Below, one piece after another: positions 57,473 to 64,000 of a DNA stretch of 64,000 nucleotides. The stretch lies in contig CAJTOJ010000011.1 in assembly GCA_910577665.1 (NCBI GenBank), forward strand, positions 35,993-99,992, in the 5' to 3' direction. The notes below the pieces were generated by a model that made no database searches, was not told the origin of the DNA, and worked only from the letters and a program-made list of their open reading frames with translations. Each line of letters opens with the position of its first letter. The first letter of the stretch is position 1. The DNA comes from an uncultured Acetatifactor sp. Its GTDB lineage: Bacteria > Bacillota > Clostridia > Lachnospirales > Lachnospiraceae. The translations under genes were made by a program, and so were the position numbers.

Positions 57473-59274
57473 GTGGAGTATTGAAGTGGAAATCCTGGAA
57501 ACAGGCATTTAAGAATCTGTCACTGAAGAAAAAACTGCTCCTGTTCTACTGCGTGCTGTTTCTTCTGCCGCTGGCCATGATCAGTGTCATTATCTATGTG
57601 GAGGTTTCCAGGGAGATGACGGAGAAGCTACAGTATTCTGCCTCCCAGGGCTATGAACAGGCCAAATCTTACCTGGAATACAAGATCCTCCAGCTGATCC
57701 AGCGGACAGATGCCTACGCGGTAAATAGTTCCTTGAAAGAGAGCATCAGTGGGAAAAACGGAGCCATAGACAGGCACCGGCAGCTGGCCCTGCGCAGTGA
57801 GGTGATCAACTATCTGCGCAGCCTGGAGAGTACCACCCAGAATATATCCCTGCGTATCTACATAGCGGATGATCTGGAACAGATGGCAGATGACAGCTTC
57901 ATCCATTTCCTGTCCGAGGCGGACAGTTCCAGGTGGTATGAGAAGAAGGGGGCGCGTAGGATATATTTTGCCCCGGATGTATATCTGGAAGAGGAGATGC
58001 GGGGAAAATACATTGCCATGATCCGGGATATCCCTGAGGAAAATGACTACAGGGAGCGGAACAGTGTGTTGCGCATGGACATCGGGATCGGGGAGCTGGA
58101 AGAGATCCTGCGGAATGCCACACCCACCGAGCATGCAGTCACTTATCTGGTGAACCGGGAAAACGTGATTGTATCTGCATCTGACCAGAAGAACCTGGCA
58201 GGGCTGGGGCTTGCAGGAGAACTGCCGGAGGCTTTCCGGTATTCCAGGTATATCTGGAAATGGGATCTTGCGGAGATGCCCCTTTACCAGGGCAGTGTGT
58301 ACTGCATCCGCAGTAAGATCCGCAATACGGACTGGGAGATGGTGACGGTGATCCCGAAATCGGACATGACAGGAGGCATCTTTAGGTTGCAGTGCATTGT
58401 GGTGGGACTGATGTTGTGTTTCTGCCTGCTGGCCATGACTGGAGGGACGGTTCTGATCTCCTGGATCGTGAAGAGGATCTCCTGTCTGAATGAGAGTTTT
58501 AACCAGGTGAAACAGGGGGATACCAAAGTATTCCTGCCCAATGACACACGGGATGAGATCGGGATCCTCTATGACAATTACAATGATATGATGCGCCATA
58601 CCAACCGGCTCATGGACGAGAAATACCAGATGGGTATTCACTTGAAAAGCGCGGAACTGAAAGCCCTGCAGTCCCAGATCAACCCTCATTTTCTCTACAA
58701 TACCCTGGATCTGGTGAACTGGCTGGCCTTTGGTGGGCGAACGGAGGATATCCATAAGGCCGTGGTATCCCTGTCCAAGTATTACCGCCTGATCCTGAAC
58801 AAGGGGCAGGACACCTTGACCCTGGCGGAGGAACTGCAGCATGTGGGGTATTATATGAAGATACAGGACATCCGCTTTCCGGGGAAGCTCACCTACATCC
58901 AGGATGTGGATGCAGAGATCCTGGACAGTATGGTGCCCAAGATTATCCTACAGCCTCTGGTGGAAAACGCCTTACAGCATGGTATCTGGGAGAAGCGGGA
59001 GAAGAAAGGGACTATCCGGATCTGGGGATATGCTGAGGGGAATACAGCGTGTGTCAAGGTCATAGATGACGGGATCGGTATGGATGAACAGACCCTGGAG
59101 CATGTGATGGACGGAACTCTTACAGGCTCTGGAAGCAGCTACGGCGTCCGGAATGTCCACGCCAGGCTACAGCTGATGTTCGGGGAGAAATACGGGTTGA
59201 CTTATAAGAGCAAGGAAGGAGAGGGTACCTGTGTGACAGTGCGGTTTCCCAGAATGGTATGTGGGGAACTGTGA
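57469..59274 (+). CDS. YesM-type sensor histidine kinase, second system
   Basis: 601 residues with a membrane helix at about 23-42, an extracellular sensor region, a second helix near 305-327, HAMP, and a His_kinase domain with His in ALQSQINPHFLYNTLDLVNW. The ATPase part has PLVENALQHGIWEK and VIDDGIGMDEQTLEHV. GTG 57469 overlaps the regulator's TGA by four bases and has AAGGAG eight bases upstream. It should phosphorylate the preceding regulator in response to a sugar or envelope signal. An intrinsic terminator follows at 59335. Confidence 0.94.
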   Translation: MSGVLKWKSWKQAFKNLSLKKKLLLFYCVLFLLPLAMISVIIYVEVSREMTEKLQYSASQGYEQAKSYLEYKILQLIQRTDAYAVNSSLKESISGKNGAIDRHRQLALRSEVINYLRSLESTTQNISLRIYIADDLEQMADDSFIHFLSEADSSRWYEKKGARRIYFAPDVYLEEEMRGKYIAMIRDIPEENDYRERNSVLRMDIGIGELEEILRNATPTEHAVTYLVNRENVIVSASDQKNLAGLGLAGELPEAFRYSRYIWKWDLAEMPLYQGSVYCIRSKIRNTDWEMVTVIPKSDMTGGIFRLQCIVVGLMLCFCLLAMTGGTVLISWIVKRISCLNESFNQVKQGDTKVFLPNDTRDEIGILYDNYNDMMRHTNRLMDEKYQMGIHLKSAELKALQSQINPHFLYNTLDLVNWLAFGGRTEDIHKAVVSLSKYYRLILNKGQDTLTLAEELQHVGYYMKIQDIRFPGKLTYIQDVDAEILDSMVPKIILQPLVENALQHGIWEKREKKGTIRIWGYAEGNTACVKVIDDGIGMDEQTLEHVMDGTLTGSGSSYGVRNVHARLQLMFGEKYGLTYKSKEGEGTCVTVRFPRMVCGEL

Positions 59275-59334
59275 CCTATGCCTGTGGACGAAGTAACGTA
59301 TCATGCAGATACACCTGCTGTAGTGACAACATGG

Positions 59335-59383
59335 AAAACACCTGTGGGATGGCAAGGAATAGATAGCCTGGCAGGTGTTTTTT
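59335..59383 (+). terminator. Terminator after the second YesN/YesM pair
   Basis: AAAACACCTG at 59335-59344 pairs with CAGGTGTTTT at 59372-59381 over a loop with a short GGC/GCC helix, followed by a T run to 59383. Confidence 0.75.
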
Positions 59384-59476
59384 GTGCGTTTTGACGAAGA
59401 AGCAAAGCCGATTCCGGGAACCAGAATATTTTACCGCGCAATATGAATCCTTTTGGATTTCCTGTATAGTGGATAC

Positions 59477-59491
59477 TTGTTAAAATAGACA
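59477..59491 (+). promoter_or_regulatory. Shared motif upstream of the ABC operon
   Basis: TTGTTAAAATAGACA, which recurs as TTGTTAAAATGGACA at 56482-56496 upstream of the YesN gene. It includes a TAAAAT that could serve as -10, and could be a promoter under control of this YesN-like regulator. No other copy was noted. Confidence 0.4.
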
Positions 59492-59541
59492 TAGATGACA
59501 GGATGGATATAAAAAGGAAACAGAAAAGAGGAGGCTGGGAT

Positions 59542-60477
59542 GTGAAAGCAGGGAAGAGAAAGAAACAGGGATTTTTCCATAAGCTCTATCGTTACAGGAC
59601 ATTGCTTCTGATGTTACTGCCCTCAGCAGCATTGTTGTTTGTGTTCTGCTATCTGCCTATAGGGGGCCTGGTGATGGCTTTCAAACGGTTCAATTACCGG
59701 GACGGGATCTTTGGAAGCCCCTGGGTGGGGCTGGAGAATTTCAAGTTCTTCTTTGCGTCAGGGAAGGCCTTAAGTGTCACCAGAAACACGGCATTGTACA
59801 ATCTGACGTTTATCCTGGTGAACACGGCACTGGAGATCCTGTTTGCCATCATTTTGAGTGAGATGGCGGGAAAATGGCTGAAGAAGATTACACAGTCCGT
59901 GATCTTCCTGCCCTACTTTATCTCCTGGGTCATTGTAGGTTCCATTGCCTACAGCCTGCTTTCCTATGAGTCTGGTACCTTGAACGGGGTATTGAGAAGC
60001 CTGGGAATGGATCCGGTGAATTTCTACGGGGAGCCGGGCTGGTGGCCGTTTATCATAGTAGCATTCTCTGCCTGGAAGGGTGTGGGGTACGGGGTGGTGG
60101 TATACCTGGCATCTATTCTGGGAGTAGACGGGGCATTGCATGAGGCGGCTGCCATTGACGGCGCCAATATATTCCAGAGGATACGCTACATCACCCTGCC
60201 GGGGATCCTGCCTACTGTGATCACTATGACATTGCTGGCCCTGGGGAAGATCTTCAGGGGGAACCTGGATCTGTTTTACCAGCTGGTGGGGCAGAACGGG
60301 GCATTGTTTGACAAGACGGACGTGATAGACACTTATGTGTTCCGCATGACCATTGCCGCTACAGATGTGGGGCAGACAGTGGCCATCGGCTTCTACCAGT
60401 CGGTGCTGTGTTTCATCACCATTATCATTGCCAACTGGATCGTGAAGAAAAAAGATGAGAACTATTCCCTGTTTTAG
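59542..60477 (+). CDS. Carbohydrate ABC transporter permease, LplB type, second system
   Basis: 311 residues from GTG 59542, which stands seven bases after AGGAGG; ATG 59503 is in frame but has no ribosome site. About six membrane helices, with LLLMLLPSAALLFVFCYLPI at the N-terminus and the EAA loop HEAAAIDGANIFQRIRYITL. It forms the import channel with the next permease. The last base of its TAG is the first base of a MITE-like element. Confidence 0.93.
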   Translation: MKAGKRKKQGFFHKLYRYRTLLLMLLPSAALLFVFCYLPIGGLVMAFKRFNYRDGIFGSPWVGLENFKFFFASGKALSVTRNTALYNLTFILVNTALEILFAIILSEMAGKWLKKITQSVIFLPYFISWVIVGSIAYSLLSYESGTLNGVLRSLGMDPVNFYGEPGWWPFIIVAFSAWKGVGYGVVVYLASILGVDGALHEAAAIDGANIFQRIRYITLPGILPTVITMTLLALGKIFRGNLDLFYQLVGQNGALFDKTDVIDTYVFRMTIAATDVGQTVAIGFYQSVLCFITIIIANWIVKKKDENYSLF

Positions 60478-60616
60478 AGCGTGTTTGAGAATTGCTTTCT
60501 GTCAGATGTGCGTCACAATTTGTGGGAGATTTGACCCGGATGAGGGCCAGATATACCGCAAATGTGGGGACGCGGTTACCGCGGCAGATGGTGGGAATGA
60601 ATTTCCAAACACGCCC
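60477..60616. mobile_element. MITE-like element with terminal inverted repeats, copy B
   Basis: A 140-bp copy with inverted ends (GAGCGTGTTTGAGAATTGC and, inward from the right, GGGCGTGTTTGGAAATTC). It begins on the last base of the permease stop and ends nine bases before the ribosome site of the next permease. It shares AGATATACCGCAAAT and GCGGTTACCGCGGCAGATG-type sequences with copy A, allowing substitutions. No coding capacity. Confidence 0.7.
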
Positions 60617-60636
60617 TGGGAAGGAGGAGACGCTGT

Positions 60637-61542
60637 ATGAGCAAAGAGGCAGTGGGAAAACGGCATATGCCAAAAGATGTACTGGCGTTTAAGGCCATCG
60701 GTTATCCGATTCTGTTTTTATTCGCGGTGATCTGTCTGATCCCTTTCCTGATCGTGATCGGATCATCCTTTACTTCAGAGAATTATATTATCAGGAACGG
60801 ATATACTCTTTTCCCGAAGGAGATATCCTTTGAGAGTTACAAGACCATATTTGACAGTCCTATGGCCATTATCCGGGCTTATGGGGTCACTATCTTTGTC
60901 ACCGTGGTGGGCACAGCGCTGAGCATTTTCCTCAATACCATGGCGGGATATGTGCTCCAGAGAAAGGACTTTGCCTGGAGGAACAAGCTGTCATTCTTCT
61001 ATTTTTTTACAACCCTGTTCAGCGGAGGGCTGATGCCCTGGTACATCCTGTGTGTGAACTATCTGCACCTGAAGGATTCCATCTGGTCCATGATCCTGCC
61101 AGGGGTGGTATCCGTGTGGAATATCCTGCTGGTGAAGGGATTCATGGCGGGGATCCCTTTTGAGATGACCGAGTCGGCCAAGATTGACGGGGCCGGGGAT
61201 TTTGCGATCTTTGTGAAGCTGATCTGGCCCCTGTCCACACCGGTGATCGCCACCATATGCCTGTTCACGGCGCTGACATACTGGAATGACTGGTACAATT
61301 CCATGCTGTTTATCAACAATGATCGTCTCTATAGCCTACAGTACCAGCTTTACAAGCTGATCAATGATGCAAAGGCCCTTAGGCAGATTGCGGCGGAGTC
61401 GGGTATGGTCATTGATATCCTGCCCATTGAGTCCACAAAGATGGCTTTGACGGTGGTGGTGACAGGTCCCATAGTGCTGGTGTATCCTTTCGTGCAGAGA
61501 TATTTTGTGAAAGGACTGACCCTGGGGGCTGTAAAAGGATGA
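60637..61542 (+). CDS. Carbohydrate ABC transporter permease, LplC/YtcP type, second system
   Basis: 301 residues with about six membrane helices; features include NTMAGYVLQRKDFAWRNKL, LFSGGLMPWYILCVNYLHL, the EAA loop TESAKIDGAGDFAIFVKLIW and the end YPFVQRYFVKGLTLGAVKG. AAGGAGG lies about nine bases before ATG 60637. It is the partner of the upstream permease and is followed by its solute-binding lipoprotein. Confidence 0.94.
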   Translation: MSKEAVGKRHMPKDVLAFKAIGYPILFLFAVICLIPFLIVIGSSFTSENYIIRNGYTLFPKEISFESYKTIFDSPMAIIRAYGVTIFVTVVGTALSIFLNTMAGYVLQRKDFAWRNKLSFFYFFTTLFSGGLMPWYILCVNYLHLKDSIWSMILPGVVSVWNILLVKGFMAGIPFEMTESAKIDGAGDFAIFVKLIWPLSTPVIATICLFTALTYWNDWYNSMLFINNDRLYSLQYQLYKLINDAKALRQIAAESGMVIDILPIESTKMALTVVVTGPIVLVYPFVQRYFVKGLTLGAVKG

Positions 61543-61623
61543 GGGAAAAAAGCATGACTCATAAAGATTGAAAAGGTGGGTTCACCTATGTTCAATAATC
61601 ATATTTATAGGAGGAAAAAGGTT

Positions 61624-63258
61624 ATGGGAAAAGGGAAAAAATTTCTGGCCCTGGTCATGGCGGGGATGCTGTCCCTGACAGCGCTTGCCGGGTGCGGCAA
61701 TGGGGATTCAGGGCAGCAGGACTCTGGCACACCCTCCGGAGGGGATGCCACCAGTCAGGAGGAAGGCACCTCCAGGGAATCCGGTGGGGGAAGTGAGGCC
61801 GGTGCGGGAGGCCTGACCTACAATGGGCAGGATGTATCGGAGCCGGTGGAGCTGGTGCTGTATTATATTGGGGACAAGACAGAGGATCAGGACAAAGTGC
61901 TGGCAGAGGTGAACAAGATCCTGCAGGAGAAGATCAATGCCACTCTGGTGCTGAAGAATATGTCAGCCAGCGATTATACCACCAATTATTCGCTTACCAT
62001 TGCCGGTGGGGAGACCATTGATCTGATTTATACTTCTACCTGGGCCTACTACCAGTCTGAGGCCAACAAGGGAGCTTTCGCAGAGGTGACGGACCAGATC
62101 ATCGATGACTATATGCCCCTGCACAGAGCCAGCCAGTCTGATGCCAGCTGGGGACAGGCCAGGATCGGCGGCAAAGTCTATTTTGTGCCCTGCAATATGG
62201 CCAATGTGGTTGGCAATGCAGTGGTAATCAGAGGTGACTTAAGGGAAAAATATAAACTGGATCCATTGGAAAATATAGAAGATCTTCAGAAGTATTTCCA
62301 GGCGGTTGCAGACGATCCGGATTCGGGTGTGCAGTTTGCCTACAATGCATCCCAGCAGAATGACACTTCTAACTTAATTATCCTTTTTGCGAACAATGAC
62401 TGGGTGCAGCTTGCAGGTTCCTTACAGAATTATTTTACCTATAAGTATTCCGGCAATGAGACGGCAGATGATGTTTTCTGGATTTATGGGACAGAGGAGT
62501 ATCTGGCTTATGCGAAACAGATGAAAGAATGGGCAGATGCAGGCTTCTGGTCCAGAAGCGCCATTGCCAACGCCACGGATCCCAAAGAAGCATTTGCCAA
62601 TGGTACCAGTGCTTCCTTTTTCCAAAATCTGGGTACTGTGGGAGTGGCAGCATCCGATGCACAGGAGAATCATCCCGAGTGGAAGCCGGAGATCTATGAC
62701 TTGACACCAGAGGCCAATCGTTTCCTGGGAGCTTACATTGGGGATGGATATGCTGTCCTGGAGAATTCCCAGCACAAGGAAAGGGCATTCATGGCCCTGG
62801 ACCTGCTGAAATTTGACCAGGATCTCTATAATCTGGTGCGTCATGGTATTGAAGGGGTACACTATACTATGGTTTCGGATACCCAGTGGGCACCTGGCCC
62901 GGACATGGCGAAGCATCCTTTCGGTAATGGCTGGTCCTGGGGATTGAAAAATAACCTTCTGGAAACCACCAGGGAAGACACTTTTCCGGATCAGGTAGAG
63001 ATCGGAGACATCTGGAATGCAAAGGCAGTGGAAGGGCCAACAGCGGCATTCTCCTTTGATGATTCCAAAGTACAGAATGAACTGGCCAATCTCCAGAACG
63101 TATATACCCAGTATGCGCCGTTACTTGGGCTTGGGCTGGTGGATGATGTGGAGAAGACCCTGGCTGAGTTCAACAGGCAGGCAGAGGCGGCAGGCCTCCA
63201 GAAGATCCTGGATGAGGCGAAAGCCCAGCTGGATGTGTATTTTAACAGCGTGAAGTAA
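61624..63258 (+). CDS. Extracellular solute-binding lipoprotein, second system
   Basis: 544 residues with a clear signal and lipobox SLTALAGCGN (Cys at about residue 22), then a Gly/Ser/Gln-rich linker (about 23-60). The mature part has family 1 features (YYIGDKTEDQDKVLAEVNK, AGGETIDLIYTSTWAYYQSEA). AGGAGG stands nine bases before ATG 61624. It captures the sugar for the two upstream permeases. A terminator follows at 63288. Confidence 0.93.
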   Translation: MGKGKKFLALVMAGMLSLTALAGCGNGDSGQQDSGTPSGGDATSQEEGTSRESGGGSEAGAGGLTYNGQDVSEPVELVLYYIGDKTEDQDKVLAEVNKILQEKINATLVLKNMSASDYTTNYSLTIAGGETIDLIYTSTWAYYQSEANKGAFAEVTDQIIDDYMPLHRASQSDASWGQARIGGKVYFVPCNMANVVGNAVVIRGDLREKYKLDPLENIEDLQKYFQAVADDPDSGVQFAYNASQQNDTSNLIILFANNDWVQLAGSLQNYFTYKYSGNETADDVFWIYGTEEYLAYAKQMKEWADAGFWSRSAIANATDPKEAFANGTSASFFQNLGTVGVAASDAQENHPEWKPEIYDLTPEANRFLGAYIGDGYAVLENSQHKERAFMALDLLKFDQDLYNLVRHGIEGVHYTMVSDTQWAPGPDMAKHPFGNGWSWGLKNNLLETTREDTFPDQVEIGDIWNAKAVEGPTAAFSFDDSKVQNELANLQNVYTQYAPLLGLGLVDDVEKTLAEFNRQAEAAGLQKILDEAKAQLDVYFNSVK

Positions 63259-63287
63259 GCGCAGCAGGGAAATTGGATAGTAGTGTG

Positions 63288-63329
63288 GGAAAAGGGCATG
63301 TGCAGGGGAATGTGGCACATGCTTTTTCC
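63288..63329 (+). terminator. Terminator after the second ABC operon
   Basis: A stem of about 14 bp with one bulge and one G-T pair, GGAAAAGGGCATGTG with CACATGCTTTTTCC, 30 bases after the stop. The right arm carries the T-rich part. Confidence 0.7.
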
Positions 63330-63528
63330 GTTGGAAAAGCCGTACCTTACATGTCATACCCACGATTCTGGCAAAATCTTCCTGTCCCCCGCGAAATCAG
63401 GTTGGAATTTATTCCTCGTGTATGGTATATTGGATATAACAAAACGATGGTGTTTGGTCTAGAATGATATGGCTTACATTCTTTCCTGTGTGTAGGGAGA
63501 AGGTGGGCTGCACAGGAGGGAGATGTAC

Positions 63529-64000
63529 ATGGTGCAATACAGGACTTTACAGAAACAGGAGATCAACCGGGAACTGTTCCGGGACTTTATCCGGCGCCAG
63601 GAGGTGGTGGACTGCCTGCGCCGGGAGGGGGAGAAATGGGTGGTCAGGCCGGATCCCTTTGTTGACGACTGGTCGGAGGAAGACTACCAGACCTTGATTC
63701 AATGTCTGCGGCATACGGCGGAGACGGACGGATTTGTATATGGTGCTTTCTGCCATGGTGCATTGAAAGGCTTTGTGTCAGTAGAGCCGGGGCTGTTTGG
63801 CGAAGAGAACAGATATCTGGACCTGTCCAGCATCCATGTGTCCCAGGATATGCGGGGGAAAGGGATCGGAAGAGTACTCTTCCAGGCAGCCAGGGAGTGG
63901 GCCGCCCGGATGGGGGCAGGGAAGCTGTATATCTCGGCCCATTCCGCTGTGGAGAGCCAGGCCTTCTACAGGGCCATGGGCTGTGTGGAGGCCAGACAGT
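63529..64000 (+). CDS. GNAT-family N-acetyltransferase, truncated by window edge
   Basis: The frame is open from ATG 63529 (nine bases after AGGAGG) to the end of the window, 157 codons. Motif A is clear: LSSIHVSQDMRGKGIGRVLF, with the acetyl-CoA binding R-G-K-G-I-G, followed by KLYISAHSAVESQAFYRAMG (motif B region). The N-terminal 80 residues are a long helix-rich extension unlike the compact GNAT at 2096. The substrate is unknown, and the C-terminus lies outside. Confidence 0.85.
   Translation, partial: MVQYRTLQKQEINRELFRDFIRRQEVVDCLRREGEKWVVRPDPFVDDWSEEDYQTLIQCLRHTAETDGFVYGAFCHGALKGFVSVEPGLFGEENRYLDLSSIHVSQDMRGKGIGRVLFQAAREWAARMGAGKLYISAHSAVESQAFYRAMGCVEARQ

Noticed and set aside
56396..57508. 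370-codon frame opposite the second YesN gene
   Set aside because: It covers a well-defined response regulator on the other strand and shows no domain of its own.

Overview
The window comes from an endospore-forming, plant- or host-glycan-degrading member of the Clostridia, most likely Lachnospiraceae; the genus cannot be fixed from sequence alone. This is inferred from the moderately GC-rich low-AT coding style, strong AGGAGG ribosome binding sites, a spoVAE gene, LplB/YtcP-type carbohydrate ABC permeases with YesM/YesN two-component systems, and the many AraC regulators and intracellular glycosidases. No transposase, phage, CRISPR array, rRNA or tRNA was seen.

Layout. (1) 1-2.6 kb: the end of an EamA permease, a decayed PD-(D/E)XK nuclease remnant, spoVAE, an AraC regulator and an acetyltransferase. 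(2) 3.1-6.8 kb: a GH2 enzyme overlapping tail-to-tail with an AraC regulator, followed on the same strand by a Gfo/Idh/MocA oxidoreductase. (3) 7.1-15.8 kb: a plus-strand run of an Asp/Glu racemase-like protein, GH127, a DUF1537 acid-sugar kinase, a BKACE-type beta-keto acid cleavage enzyme, a CE6-like acetylesterase and a GH29 fucosidase, closed by a bidirectional terminator. (4) 15.8-24.8 kb: on the minus strand YesM kinase, YesN regulator and an orphan solute-binding lipoprotein; divergently, two ABC permeases and their own solute-binding lipoprotein. (5) 25.1-45.3 kb: a plus-strand glycosidase battery of GH78, GH106-like, a GH2 pseudoenzyme, GH2, a GH43/32-type propeller, an atypical Gfo/Idh protein, GH42 and a second GH106-like protein. 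(6) 45.4-52.3 kb: signalling genes, namely an AgrC/AgrA-like pair, a hemerythrin-receiver protein and a GAF/PAS hybrid histidine kinase. (7) 52.5-56.1 kb: a ferrous iron locus feoA-feoA-feoB with a DtxR-family regulator and matching TTAG-N6-CTAA operator-like sites. (8) 56.6-63.3 kb: a second YesN/YesM plus permease-permease-lipoprotein module, then a truncated acetyltransferase at the right edge.

How the parts fit. None of the glycosidases has a signal peptide, so the likely scheme is uptake of small, branched and acetylated oligosaccharides through ABC importers (their ATPase lies outside the window) and cytoplasmic trimming of L-arabinofuranose, L-rhamnose, L-fucose and galactose-type residues. 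Rhamnogalacturonan or arabinogalactan side chains fit that set, but the substrate is an inference. The racemase/kinase/BKACE genes suggest that an unusual acid sugar is also catabolised.

The most unusual features are: a GH2 homologue that has lost both catalytic glutamates and is translationally coupled to an intact GH2 paralogue; a Gfo/Idh protein lacking the usual catalytic Lys and Asp; structured repeats that abut permease stop codons in both ABC operons; and two terminators whose loops contain the stop codon of the upstream gene.
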